From the NCBI RefSeq assembly GCF_024652905.1, contig NZ_CP102428.1, positions 3,270,001 to 3,334,000 of the forward strand: a DNA stretch of 64,000 nucleotides. The letters run 5' to 3'. This document shows positions 31,801 through 40,045 of the stretch, one piece after another. The DNA is from Pseudomonas oryzihabitans (GTDB lineage: Bacteria; Pseudomonadota; Gammaproteobacteria; Pseudomonadales; Pseudomonadaceae). Positions within the stretch are counted from its first letter, which is position 1. Every line of letters begins with the position of its first letter. Position numbers and translations under genes: made by a program. Below the pieces are notes generated by a model. It was not told the origin of the DNA. It ran no database searches and saw nothing but the letters and a program-made list of their open reading frames with translations.

Positions 31801-32253
31801 TTAGTGGGCGGCTTGCATGCGGTGCTTCAGGTCACGCATGCGATCGTGGGTCGCACGGGCCTTTTCCAGCTGGCTGCGCAGGTTGGCCTGGGCATCCGGC
31901 GTGGCGTGTTCGTTGACGGCGCGCTCCAGCGCGTGCAGCAGGCGGTCTTCCTGCTCTTCCAGTTCGCTGACGTAGGTGACTTCTTCCTTTTCCTTGCTGG
32001 CAAAGGAGGTTTTGACGTCGGTGTAGTACTTGCGGAAGCTGCCGGCAAAGGTGCCTTGCTCAGCGGGCTTTTCACCAGCGGCCGATACCTGGCTGCTCAG
32101 GGCGCTGATGATCTCGGCCTTGCTCTGGGCGATCTCGGTGAACAGGGCCTTCAATTCGGGGTTCTTCACTTCGGTGAGGGCATGCTCGTAGAAATTCTTG
32201 CCGTCACGGGCGATCTCGATCAGATCGTTGAGGGTTTCGGTCGTGCTGGTCAT
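31801..32253 (-). CDS. PA2169/DUF2383-type four-helix-bundle protein
   Basis: A 150-residue soluble protein with ferritin-like helical character: helices begin at TLNDLIEIARDGKNFYEHAL, and later SFRKYYTDVKT and ELEEQEDRLLHALERAV. This fits the DUF2383 / PA2169 family, which is stress-associated in pseudomonads; its biochemical function is unknown. The ATG at 32253 has a GGAGAA site; a longer frame to 32301 is unsupported. It follows the BON-domain gene on the same strand, separated by a hairpin, and may be co-transcribed with it. Confidence 0.8.
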   Translation of the reverse strand: MTSTTETLNDLIEIARDGKNFYEHALTEVKNPELKALFTEIAQSKAEIISALSSQVSAAGEKPAEQGTFAGSFRKYYTDVKTSFASKEKEEVTYVSELEEQEDRLLHALERAVNEHATPDAQANLRSQLEKARATHDRMRDLKHRMQAAH

Positions 32254-32281
32254 GGCAGTTCTCCGGGTGAAGGGCAAGGGT

Positions 32282-32302
32282 GATGGCAGCGGCGCTGCCA
32301 TC
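32282..32302 (-). other. intercistronic hairpin, BON gene / DUF2383 gene
   Basis: Perfect 9-bp inverted repeat (32282-32290 with 32294-32302), three-base loop, no U-run on the minus strand. Likely an mRNA-stability or partial-termination element. Confidence 0.5.
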
Positions 32303-32325
32303 GTGCCGGGTGTTACCAGGCGTTC

Positions 32326-32685
32326 TTACTGAGCGGCTTTCAGCGCATCAGCCGATACGGCCTTGACGCCCTTGATGGCCTTGGCTTCCTTGATCGCCAG
32401 GTCGCGCTGGGCTTCGGTCGCCACGGTGCCGGACAGGGACACGACGCCCTTGTTGGTCTCGACCTTGATGGCGGTACCCTTGATGTGTTCGTCGGCCAGG
32501 AAGGAGGCTTTGACCTTGCTGGTGATCCAGGTGTCGGACGCGGCTTCTTCGGTCTTGTCCACGGTGTTGTTGGCAGCCAGGGTCATGTTCTGGCTGGTGG
32601 CAGCCAAGGCACCGCCGGCCAGCGGCAGGCTCAGTACGGAAGCGGTAACGGCAGCGAGGGCAAAAGTACCGAAAGTCTTTTTCAT
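32326..32685 (-). CDS. exported BON-domain protein (OsmY-like)
   Basis: A 119-residue periplasmic protein with a Sec signal peptide (MKKTFGTFALAAVTAS... cleaving near GGALA-A) and one BON domain (about residues 50-115: DTWITSKVKASFLADEHIKG, then VVSLSGTVATEAQRDLAI). BON domains bind phospholipid or envelope surfaces; OsmY and relatives respond to osmotic or envelope stress. It has a single BON copy, where OsmY has two. A probable Anr/FNR box lies about 120 bases upstream. First gene of a two-gene unit with the DUF2383 protein. Confidence 0.88.
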   Translation of the reverse strand: MKKTFGTFALAAVTASVLSLPLAGGALAATSQNMTLAANNTVDKTEEAASDTWITSKVKASFLADEHIKGTAIKVETNKGVVSLSGTVATEAQRDLAIKEAKAIKGVKAVSADALKAAQ

Positions 32686-33051
32686 GAGATGACTCCTGTT
32701 TTCCTTGGTTGTACTGCGCCCAGGTCCTGGCAGCAGCGACTCCTATGTAGAGCGCAACGGCTGCGCCGAATTCCAAAGCCGATTAAAGACGTTGAAAATC
32801 AATGATTTAGATCAATTCATCAAAAATAACAGGCGGGCAAAATGCAAGTAATGCGCAAAAAGGTCTGGTAAATTGCACGAGGTCAGACGACTCTGGCACC
32901 GGTGTCTGGGGCAGGAGCCTCCCGTGCGCTCTGCGACAAGGGTGGACATCGAAAGGCGGACGTCGAGGTGGTCAAACCAGAACTGCCGCACCTTTATCCG
33001 GTCAATGCTGAATTGAACCCGACACCTACGATCGGGCCTCGAGGATCCGGG
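32686..33051. other. 366-base divergent intergenic region, BON gene / EAL gene
   Basis: AT-rich near the middle (32780-32880), the promoter region for both genes. It contains an Anr-like box and a possible minus-strand -10 (TTTAAT, 32782-32787). The right third (32902-33051) is an open extension of the EAL frame that I judge untranslated. Confidence 0.5.
32802..32815. promoter_or_regulatory. Anr/FNR-type box
   Basis: ATGAT-TTAG-ATCAA has one mismatch to TTGAT-N4-ATCAA. It lies upstream of the possible -10 of the leftward BON gene, suggesting induction by low oxygen. The spacing to the predicted start is shorter than the ideal 41.5, so the assignment is tentative. Confidence 0.5.
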
Positions 33052-36000
33052 ATGCGGCCTCTCTCCCCTGCGCGCATTGCCCTGGTTTATCTGTTGCTGA
33101 GCGCCCTCTGGGTGATCGGCACCGATGGGCTGTTGTATCTGCTGCTCAGCGATCAGGACAGTGTCCATCTGTGGCACACCCTGAAGGGCCTGGCCTTCAT
33201 GAGCCTGCTGTCGCTGGTGCTCTATGGCTTGCTGCGGCGCGAAGCCCGCAATCGCGAAGGCTTCATCGAAGAGCTGCAGAGCCAGCGCGCCACCCAGGAT
33301 TTCGTCCAGCGGCTGACCAATACCGGTGACTGGCAGTTGCTGGACGATGGCCGCCTGCTGTGTTCCGAACGCACTCTGGTGATGCTGCACCAGCCCAAGG
33401 GCAGCGATCCGCTGGATTTCGCCACCATTGCCGCCTGCGCCCGTGCCGATGACCGCGACCACGTCCACAGCATGCTGGAACGCCTGCAGCACATGCAGGG
33501 CCCGCTGAATTTCTCGGCGCATTTCGACGATGGCGAAGGCAGTTGGCGCTGGCTCAATTGGCAGAGCGATTTCGACGAAGCCGGCATCACCCGCGGTGCC
33601 CTGGTCGACATCACCAGCCACAAGCTGGCCGAACAGGCCCTGCACGACAGCCAGCGGCGCTATCGCGAACTGGTCCAGCACCTGCCGCTGGTGATCTTCG
33701 CCAGCGATCACCGCGGTCGCTGGCAATTTCTCAACCCCGCCTGGGAAGGCCTCACCGGCCAGCCCGCCGCCCAGCAACTCAACCACCCCCTGGATCAGGC
33801 CTTCCATCCCCAGGACGGCGCCCGCCTGCGCCAGCTGGTGGTGGATTTCGCGGCGGGCCAGCGCCTGCATTGGAATGGCGTGGTGCGGTTGCGGCTGTCG
33901 GTGGAGAGTCATCGCTGGATGCAGATGGAGCTGCGCGCCGGCCTCGATGGCGAGATCCAGGGCACCCTGACCGACATCCATCACGACTACCAGGCGCAGC
34001 TGCTGCAACAGGCCCGTAGCGACGTTCTCGACGACCTGCTCACCGGCCTGCCGCTGGCGGAGATCCAGCAAGGCATCGCCCTGCGGCTGGAGCAGATCTA
34101 TCCGGAAATGCGCGTCGCCCTGTTGCTGGATGACCAGGGCGAGCATCTGCGGGTTGCCGCGGCGCCCAGCCTGCCCCCGGCCTTCCAGGCGGCGCTGGAA
34201 AGCATGCCTCGCAGCCGTCACGACCAGGGCTGCTGCAGCGCCGTCACGGGCAATGCGCCGGTGTTCACCATCGATGTCGCACTGGACCCGGCCTGGCAAC
34301 CGCTGTTGCCGGCGGCCCAGGCCGCGGGCATTCGCGGCGCCTGGGCCCTGCCCCTGCAGGACGAGCAGCAACGTGCCGTGGGCGCCCTGGGTATCTACTA
34401 CGGTGAGGCGCGACTGCCCGAAGCGGAAACCCAGGCGCTGATCACCGAATTCACCCGCCTGGCGGTGCTGGCCATCCGGCAGCAGCGTGTCGTCCAGGCG
34501 CAACGTGCCAGCGAGGCGCGCTATCGCGGCATCTTCGAACAGGCCTACACCGGCATCATGCTCAGTGACCTGGAAGGTCGCTGGTTGAGCGTCAATCACC
34601 ACTTCTGCCAGATGCTCGGCTACTCGCAACCGGAGTTGCTGCAAAAGGACACCGCGTCGGTGACCCATCCGGACGAGCGCGCGCTGGGCGCCGCGCTGCG
34701 CAAGCAGCTGGTGGACACCGGCCAGGACCGCTACACCCTGGAAAAACGCTATCTGCATCGCAATGGCCAGCCGGTATGGACCAACGTCACCACGCGCCTG
34801 ATCCGCGACGATCAGGGCGTGCCGCAATACTTCATCAGCACCGCCCAGGACATCACCCTGCGCAAACAGCAGGAAGAGAGCCTGCGCCAGGCCGCGGCGA
34901 TGTTCCAGAACAGTCGCGACGGCCTGTTGCTGCTCGACGAACGCCGCTGGATCCTGGCGGTGAACCCGGCCTTCGCCCGGCTGCTGGGCGCCCAGGAAGG
35001 CACCCTGCTCGGCCAGCGCCTGGGACTTCCCGGCGGTGGGCGCCAGGACCAGCGCTTTTATCGCGAACTCTGGCGTACCGTGCGCCGCGAGGGCCGCTGG
35101 GAAGGCGAGCTGCTCTGGCCACGACTCGACGGCAGTACCTTTCCGGCCTGGACCGCCATCGACACCCTCTACCCCCGGGAGACCCGGCAGTACACGGTTA
35201 CCGTCAGCGATACCACCCGCCTGCGAGAGAGCGAGGCGCGCCTGAGTCATCTGGCGCACCACGATCCCCTGACCGACCTGCCCAACCGCCTGCTGGCGCG
35301 CACCCATCTGGAACACGCCCTGGCCCTGGCCGAACCCCAGGAATACCTGGTCGCCGTACTGATCCTCGACTTCGATCATTTCCGCACCGTCAACGAAAGC
35401 CATGGCCATGCCCTGGGTGACGAACTGCTGGTGGAATTCGCCGCCCGCCTGCGCGCCCTGCTCAGCGAGGACATCACCCTGGCGCGCATCGGTGGCGATG
35501 AGTATCTGGTCATCATCGAACGCCTGGACCGGCCCGAATTCGCCGCCCAGATCGCCCAGGCCATGCTCGGCAAGCTGGAGCAGCCCTTCCACCTCGGCGA
35601 GCACGACATCTATCTCAATGCCAGCATCGGCATCAGCCTCTTTCCCGACGATGGCGGGACCGCCGATGACCTCATCCGCAATGCCGACACGGCCATGCAC
35701 CAGGCCAAGGACCAGGGCCGCGACACCTTCCGCTTCTATACCCAGGCCCTCACCGAGCAGTCGCGGCGGCGGTTGAATCTGGAATCGCGGCTGCGCACCG
35801 CGCTCAAGCGCGGTGACTTCGTTCTGCACTACCAACCGCTGATGAGCGTCAACACCGCCCAGACCATTGGCGTGGAAGCCCTGGTGCGTTGGCAGGACCC
35901 GGAGCTGGGCCTCATCCCGCCCACCGAGTTCATTCCGCTGGCCGAGGAAACCGGGCTCATCGTGCCCCTGGGCGACTGGATCATCGAGACCGCCTGCCAG

Positions 36001-36558
36001 CAGATGCACAGGTGGCTCGCCCAGGGACTCGAACTGGAGACCCTGGCGATCAACATCTCGCCCCGGCAATTCGCCAAGCGCGATCTGGCCAGCACCATTT
36101 CCCGCGCCCTGGCGCGCAGTCGCCTGCCGGCCGAGCACCTGGAGCTGGAGATCACCGAAGGCACCCTGATGAACAATGTCGAGGAGGCGCTGCTGTCCCT
36201 GGCTACCCTCAAGACACTGGGCGTACGCATCGCCGTGGACGACTTCGGCACCGGCTATTCCTCCCTGGCCTATCTGCGCCGCTTCCCCCTCGACAAGCTC
36301 AAGATCGACCAGAGCTTCATGCACGAGTTGCGCAGCGACAGCGGCACCCACAGCAGCCAGGCCATCGCCGCGGCCATCGTCGCCCTGGGCCAGGGCCTGG
36401 ATCTCGACGTGCTGGCCGAGGGCGTGGAGACCACGGAGCAATGGGATATCTTGCGCAAGCTGGGTTGCCAGCAATGCCAGGGCTTCCTGTTCAGCCCACC
36501 GTTGCCGCCGGAAGAGTTCGAAGGCTGGTATGCCGAACGGCAGCGGGCGCGCGCCTAG
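33052..36558 (+). CDS. membrane-anchored multi-sensor GGDEF/EAL cyclic-di-GMP protein
   Basis: A 1168-residue c-di-GMP enzyme: two membrane helices (about 8-32 and 43-61), PAS-like domains (about 85-195 and 204-315), GAF (about 322-480), two PAS (487-600, 612-720), GGDEF (from 736) and EAL (from 941). The GGDEF loop reads GGDEY near 814 and the product-inhibition RxxD is missing (LSED at that position). The EAL part keeps its catalytic set: EALVRW, NIS, EITE, DDFGTGYSSL, KIDQSF, AEGVET and the late Gln. It is therefore probably an active phosphodiesterase, with uncertain cyclase activity. The start at 33052 places helix 1 at the N-terminus and has a GAGG site. The signal sensed is unknown. 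Confidence 0.9.
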   Translation: MRPLSPARIALVYLLLSALWVIGTDGLLYLLLSDQDSVHLWHTLKGLAFMSLLSLVLYGLLRREARNREGFIEELQSQRATQDFVQRLTNTGDWQLLDDGRLLCSERTLVMLHQPKGSDPLDFATIAACARADDRDHVHSMLERLQHMQGPLNFSAHFDDGEGSWRWLNWQSDFDEAGITRGALVDITSHKLAEQALHDSQRRYRELVQHLPLVIFASDHRGRWQFLNPAWEGLTGQPAAQQLNHPLDQAFHPQDGARLRQLVVDFAAGQRLHWNGVVRLRLSVESHRWMQMELRAGLDGEIQGTLTDIHHDYQAQLLQQARSDVLDDLLTGLPLAEIQQGIALRLEQIYPEMRVALLLDDQGEHLRVAAAPSLPPAFQAALESMPRSRHDQGCCSAVTGNAPVFTIDVALDPAWQPLLPAAQAAGIRGAWALPLQDEQQRAVGALGIYYGEARLPEAETQALITEFTRLAVLAIRQQRVVQAQRASEARYRGIFEQAYTGIMLSDLEGRWLSVNHHFCQMLGYSQPELLQKDTASVTHPDERALGAALRKQLVDTGQDRYTLEKRYLHRNGQPVWTNVTTRLIRDDQGVPQYFISTAQDITLRKQQEESLRQAAAMFQNSRDGLLLLDERRWILAVNPAFARLLGAQEGTLLGQRLGLPGGGRQDQRFYRELWRTVRREGRWEGELLWPRLDGSTFPAWTAIDTLYPRETRQYTVTVSDTTRLRESEARLSHLAHHDPLTDLPNRLLARTHLEHALALAEPQEYLVAVLILDFDHFRTVNESHGHALGDELLVEFAARLRALLSEDITLARIGGDEYLVIIERLDRPEFAAQIAQAMLGKLEQPFHLGEHDIYLNASIGISLFPDDGGTADDLIRNADTAMHQAKDQGRDTFRFYTQALTEQSRRRLNLESRLRTALKRGDFVLHYQPLMSVNTAQTIGVEALVRWQDPELGLIPPTEFIPLAEETGLIVPLGDWIIETACQQMHRWLAQGLELETLAINISPRQFAKRDLASTISRALARSRLPAEHLELEITEGTLMNNVEEALLSLATLKTLGVRIAVDDFGTGYSSLAYLRRFPLDKLKIDQSFMHELRSDSGTHSSQAIAAAIVALGQGLDLDVLAEGVETTEQWDILRKLGCQQCQGFLFSPPLPPEEFEGWYAERQRARA

Positions 36559-36646
36559 CGCGCTTACCGACGAATGTCACCATTCTGCAATCAAAAGCGC
36601 TCTAGAATCGGGTTTCCACTTTTCGTCTGTCCCCGAGGGTACCAGT

Positions 36647-36838
36647 ATGAAGATCGTGGTTCGCCCCCTGCGCAAGTCCACCACCAGTGCCTGGCAGGTC
36701 TGTCTCGACAAACAGGCCATCACCTTTCTCAATGAAGCCGACGCCCGCAGCTACGTGGCAACGCTGGAGGCGCGTATCGCTGCGCCCCATCCGTTGCCGC
36801 TGCGTGAAACGACCCCGGCAATGGCCGCGCCGCTCTAG
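36647..36838 (+). CDS. conserved-looking small protein of unknown function
   Basis: A 63-residue protein, MKIVVRPLRKSTTSAWQVCL followed by a beta-like ITFLNEADARSYVATLEARI and a Pro/Thr tail. It has no signal peptide or membrane segment. The N-terminal two thirds look like a small beta-beta-alpha unit with one Cys. A GAGGG site lies 9 bases upstream and a TAGAAT -10-like box near 36603. It lies 88 bases after the EAL gene and before a hairpin-bearing leader. I do not recognise the family; a role cannot be given. Confidence 0.65.
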   Translation: MKIVVRPLRKSTTSAWQVCLDKQAITFLNEADARSYVATLEARIAAPHPLPLRETTPAMAAPL

Positions 36839-36870
36839 CCGTCAGCGCGCCTGACAGTTCGTCTCAGAGG

Positions 36871-36909
36871 TCGCCCTGGCACCGGCACTGGAGGTGCGGG
36901 CCAGGGCGA
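36871..36909 (+). other. long hairpin in the leader of the antiporter gene
   Basis: A perfect 10-bp inverted repeat (36871-36880 with 36900-36909) encloses further pairings (CCG/CGG and CAC/GTG), giving about 16 pairs with two one-base bulges. No U-run follows. It starts 33 bases after the 63-residue gene and ends 130 bases before the antiporter start; it may be a 3' end of the former or a regulatory leader of the latter. Confidence 0.6.
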
Positions 36910-37039
36910 CTGCTGATCTTGTCGCGCCAGACACTTGGCTAGGCAGCTATCGAAAATGTAACTTTTGCGGCCTCCACCCCATCCTACCCCTAGCCCCTGC
37001 CTCCGCCGGGACTCGCTGTCTGATGGATCTGGAACGCCC

Positions 37040-38299
37040 ATGCTCGAACTCGCTGCTGCCTTCATCTGCTTCACCTCGCTGCTCACCTACCTCAACTACC
37101 GCTTCGTCGGCCTGCCGCCCACCATCGGCGTCATGGTCATCGCGCTGATCTTCTCGGTCGGCCTGCAGAGCCTGTCCTGGCTCGGCTTTCCCGGCCTCGA
37201 GCACCGCATCGGCGAACTGCTCGGGCAGATCGACTTCAACGACCTGCTGATGAACTGGATGCTCGGCTTCCTGCTGTTCGCCGGCGCCCTGCACGTCAAT
37301 CTCAAGGACCTGCGCGACTACAAATGGGCCATCGGCGGCCTGGCCACCCTCGGGGTAATCATCTCCACAGTGTTGATCGGCTATCTCAGCCACTGGATCT
37401 TCGGCTGGCTGGGCTGGCACGTCGACCTGCTCTACTGCCTTATCTTCGGCGCCCTGATCTCCCCGACCGATCCCATCGCCGTGCTTGGCATCCTGCGCTC
37501 GGCCGGCGCGCCCAAGTCCCTGGAGACCACCATCGTCGGCGAGGCGCTGTTCAACGATGGCGTGGCCGTGGTGGTTTATTCGGTGCTGCTGGGGGTGATC
37601 CAGCTGGGCGAGACGCCCACGGTCAACGCCGCGCTCTGGCTGTTTCTCGAAGAGGCCGGCGGCGGCATCCTCTTCGGCCTGCTGATCGGCTTCATCTGCT
37701 ACTGGCTGATGCTGAGCATCGAGCAGCACCAGATCGAGGTAATGCTGTCCCTGGCGCTGGTGATCGGCGGCTCGACCCTGGCCAGCCACCTGCACGTCTC
37801 GGGCCCCATCGCCATGGTGGTCGCGGGTCTGATCATCGGCAACCTGGGCCGTACCAAGGCGATGAACGACTTCACCCGGCGCTACCTGGACGGGTTCTGG
37901 GAGTTGATCGATGAGATCCTCAACGCCCTGCTGTTCGCCCTGATCGGCATGGAGCTGCTAGTGCTGCCCTTCAGCTGGGCCCACCTGGGCGCGGCGCTGC
38001 TGGTGACCCTGGCGATCCTCTTCGCCCGCTGGATCAGCGTGGCACCGGTGGTGCTGCTCAGCCCGCACTGGCGCAACATGACCCGCGGCACGGCGCGCAT
38101 CCTCACCTGGGGTGCCCTGCGTGGCGGCGTCTCCGTAGCCCTGGCGCTGAGTCTGCCGGCCGGTCCGGAGCGGGATCTGATCCTGGCCCTGACCTACATC
38201 GTGGTGCTGGTCTCCATCCTCGGCCAGGGCCTGACGATCGGCCGGGTGGTCAAGAGCGTCACCGGTGGCGCACCGGTCGTGCGCGACGAGCATCACTGA
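37040..38299 (+). CDS. CPA1-family Na+/H+ antiporter (NhaP type)
   Basis: A 419-residue inner-membrane antiporter with about 12-13 membrane segments. CPA1 landmarks are ALISPTDPIAVLGILRSAG (ion-site TDP), the ND pair in EALFNDGVAVVVYS, and RG-containing WGALRGGVSVALALSLP near the C-terminus. Export of Na+ or K+ in exchange for protons is expected. The ATG at 37040 gives MLELAAAFICF; a 25-codon N-terminal extension is open but Pro/Arg-rich and unlikely. The long leader contains a strong hairpin. It is followed by a bidirectional terminator. Confidence 0.9.
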   Translation: MLELAAAFICFTSLLTYLNYRFVGLPPTIGVMVIALIFSVGLQSLSWLGFPGLEHRIGELLGQIDFNDLLMNWMLGFLLFAGALHVNLKDLRDYKWAIGGLATLGVIISTVLIGYLSHWIFGWLGWHVDLLYCLIFGALISPTDPIAVLGILRSAGAPKSLETTIVGEALFNDGVAVVVYSVLLGVIQLGETPTVNAALWLFLEEAGGGILFGLLIGFICYWLMLSIEQHQIEVMLSLALVIGGSTLASHLHVSGPIAMVVAGLIIGNLGRTKAMNDFTRRYLDGFWELIDEILNALLFALIGMELLVLPFSWAHLGAALLVTLAILFARWISVAPVVLLSPHWRNMTRGTARILTWGALRGGVSVALALSLPAGPERDLILALTYIVVLVSILGQGLTIGRVVKSVTGGAPVVRDEHH

Positions 38300-38310
38300 A
38301 CCGGGAAACG

Positions 38311-38336
38311 AAGAACCCCGCCGTGGCGGGGTTCTT
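38311..38336. terminator. bidirectional terminator, antiporter / speD
   Basis: A 12-bp perfect stem (38311-38322 with 38325-38336) with a 2-base loop; CTTT follows on the right. It lies between convergent genes. Confidence 0.85.
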
Positions 38337-38354
38337 TGAGCAACAGCCGAGCGA

Positions 38355-39149
38355 TCAGCGCGGCAGGTTGCGGCCGGAGAAGATCTCGCGCATCTCGTGC
38401 TTGAGACGCTGAGTGATCTGCTGGCGCTGTTCCGTCGAGAGGCTGCGGGAAGCATCACCGAACAGGTAGTTGTCCAGTTCGAATTCCTTGAGCAGCATCT
38501 TGGTGTGGAACAGGTTGTCCTGGTACACGTTCACGTCGGTCATCTGGTAGGCCGCGCGAGTGTCCTCGGACAGGTAGTTCTGGATCGAGTTGATCTCGTG
38601 GTCGATGAAGTGCTTGCGCCCTTCGATGTCACGGGTGAAGCCGCGCACCCGGTAGTCCACGGTGACGATATCCGAGTCGAACTGGTGGATCAGGTAATTC
38701 AGGGCCTTAAGCGGGGAGATCACGCCACAGGTGGAGACGTCGATGTCGACGCGGAAGGTGGCGATACCGTCGTCCGGATGGATCTCCGGATAGGTGTGCA
38801 CCGTGATGTGGCTCTTGTCCAGGTGGCCGAGAATGGTTTCGCGCAGCGGACCGGGCGATTCCTCGATCTGGCTCTCGGTCGGCTCGACCGGTTGCTCGGA
38901 GATCAGGATGGTCACGCTGGCACCCTGGGGATCGTAATCCTGGCGGGCGATGTTGAGGATGTTGGCCCCGATAATATCGACCACGTCGGTCAGAATCTGG
39001 GTCAGACGCTCGGCGTCGTATTCTTCATCGATGTACTGGACATAGGCCTGTTGATCTTCCGACGTCTCGGCGTAGCAGATGTCGTAGATGTTGAAGCTCA
39101 AGGTCTTGGTCAGGTTGTTGAAACCATGAAGCCTGAGTTTGCTTTTCAC
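38355..39149 (-). CDS. speD: S-adenosylmethionine decarboxylase proenzyme
   Basis: Makes decarboxylated AdoMet for spermidine synthesis. The 264-residue product matches the E. coli-type enzyme in length when started at the GTG at 39149 ([19 protein letters not shown] follows); the in-frame ATG at 39239 would add 30 unrelated residues. Self-cleavage to the pyruvoyl enzyme should occur before S113 in [13 protein letters not shown]. Other blocks ([39 protein letters not shown]) are intact. A GGGAGC site lies about 10 bases upstream, next to a small hairpin (39170-39184). Confidence 0.96.
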   Translation of the reverse strand: MKSKLRLHGFNNLTKTLSFNIYDICYAETSEDQQAYVQYIDEEYDAERLTQILTDVVDIIGANILNIARQDYDPQGASVTILISEQPVEPTESQIEESPGPLRETILGHLDKSHITVHTYPEIHPDDGIATFRVDIDVSTCGVISPLKALNYLIHQFDSDIVTVDYRVRGFTRDIEGRKHFIDHEINSIQNYLSEDTRAAYQMTDVNVYQDNLFHTKMLLKEFELDNYLFGDASRSLSTEQRQQITQRLKHEMREIFSGRNLPR

Positions 39150-39413
39150 GGTGGTAAAGCTCCCGTCGTGCGGTCTCTGACCGCGGTCCTGAGTGCCCGT
39201 CAGTTGCGGATTGCGCAAGCTGCGTAGGGCGGCGAACACCTCTTCGCGATGGCGATTGGCTGTACTTGTCGGGGCTTGCCCCTTAAGAGCGGCGCATTAT
39301 GCAGATCGGCAGCGGCTGGGGCCAGAGTCTGCCGGGCTCAGGTGATGAATTGATGTCGACGGGAAGGGATGACGCGGAGGGCGACGCCTGTACGGGCGTC
39401 GCCTGCAAAAGCA
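39150..39413. other. 264-base region between yhfA (OsmC family) and speD
   Basis: Holds the leader and promoter of leftward speD: a CATAAT -10-like box at 39296-39301 would give a leader of about 140 nt, with a 6-bp hairpin (39170-39175 with 39179-39184) just before the ribosome site. Nothing else is recognised. Confidence 0.4.
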
Positions 39414-39836
39414 TCAGGCGAGTTCGACGAGTTCGTAGCTGTGGGTGATCTCGACGCCGGCCCGTCCGAGCATGATGGAGGCCGAGCAGTACTTCTCCGC
39501 CGACAGCTCGATGGCGCGCTTGACCTGGGCTTCTTTGAGACCGCGGCCCTTGACCACGAACTTCAGGTGGATGCGGGTGAACACCTTGGGCTCGGTCTCG
39601 GCACGATCCGCTTCGAGGAAAGCCTCGCAGCTCTCCACCGGCTGCCGCGCCTTGCGCAGGATGCTGACCACGTCGTAGCTGGCGCAGCCGCCCAGACCGA
39701 TCAGCACGGTTTCCATCGGCCGTACGCCGAGGTTGCGACCACCGCTTTCCGGCGGGCCGTCCATGACCACCACGTGACCGCTGCCGGATTCACCGAGGAA
39801 CATGGCCTCGCCTGCCCACTGGATGCGCGCTTTCAT
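39414..39836 (-). CDS. yhfA: OsmC-family protein, YhfA type
   Basis: A 140-residue OsmC/Ohr-fold protein. Two Cys residues lie in GGCASYDVVSILRKAR and ESCEAFL, plus a third in SAEKYCSASIML; the first two are in the OsmC-type redox positions. It begins MKARIQWAGEAMFLGESGSGH as in E. coli YhfA, which is also encoded divergently next to crp, so the pairing with vfr here is an old conserved linkage. A hydroperoxide-reductase role is possible but unproven for this subgroup. A TATATA box (39852-39857) lies just upstream. Confidence 0.9.
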   Translation of the reverse strand: MKARIQWAGEAMFLGESGSGHVVVMDGPPESGGRNLGVRPMETVLIGLGGCASYDVVSILRKARQPVESCEAFLEADRAETEPKVFTRIHLKFVVKGRGLKEAQVKRAIELSAEKYCSASIMLGRAGVEITHSYELVELA

Positions 39837-39864
39837 CGCTTTCGTCCTACTTATATATGCAAAT

Positions 39865-39881
39865 GGTGATCAGCTTAACAT
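39865..39881. promoter_or_regulatory. possible Vfr/CRP-like site between yhfA and vfr
   Basis: GGTGA-N8-ACAT partly fits the Vfr consensus (about 8 of 13 informative positions by my count). It lies in the divergent region where vfr autoregulation would act. Weak. Confidence 0.3.
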
Positions 39882-40045
39882 GCTGGATGGCGTAAACTGA
39901 TGACCAGTGAAGGGCTATTCAGCTCGCATTTAAGCTGCGCATGTTCTTATCCGGTCTTTGAATTGGAACCGGCGCAGCCTATGCATGCACCGGTTCGGAC
40001 ATCGGTGCCCCCGACTCAGGTTAGCTCTCAACCTCAGGAATCAGC

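Noticed and set aside
32812-36474. 1220-residue minus-strand frame opposite the EAL gene
   Set aside because: The plus strand encodes clear PAS, GGDEF and EAL motifs; the antisense frame is a long stop-free shadow caused by high GC and codon bias.
38355-39239. Longer SpeD starting at the ATG at 39239
   Set aside because: The extra 30 residues resemble nothing in the family; the GTG at 39149 gives the exact family length and start.
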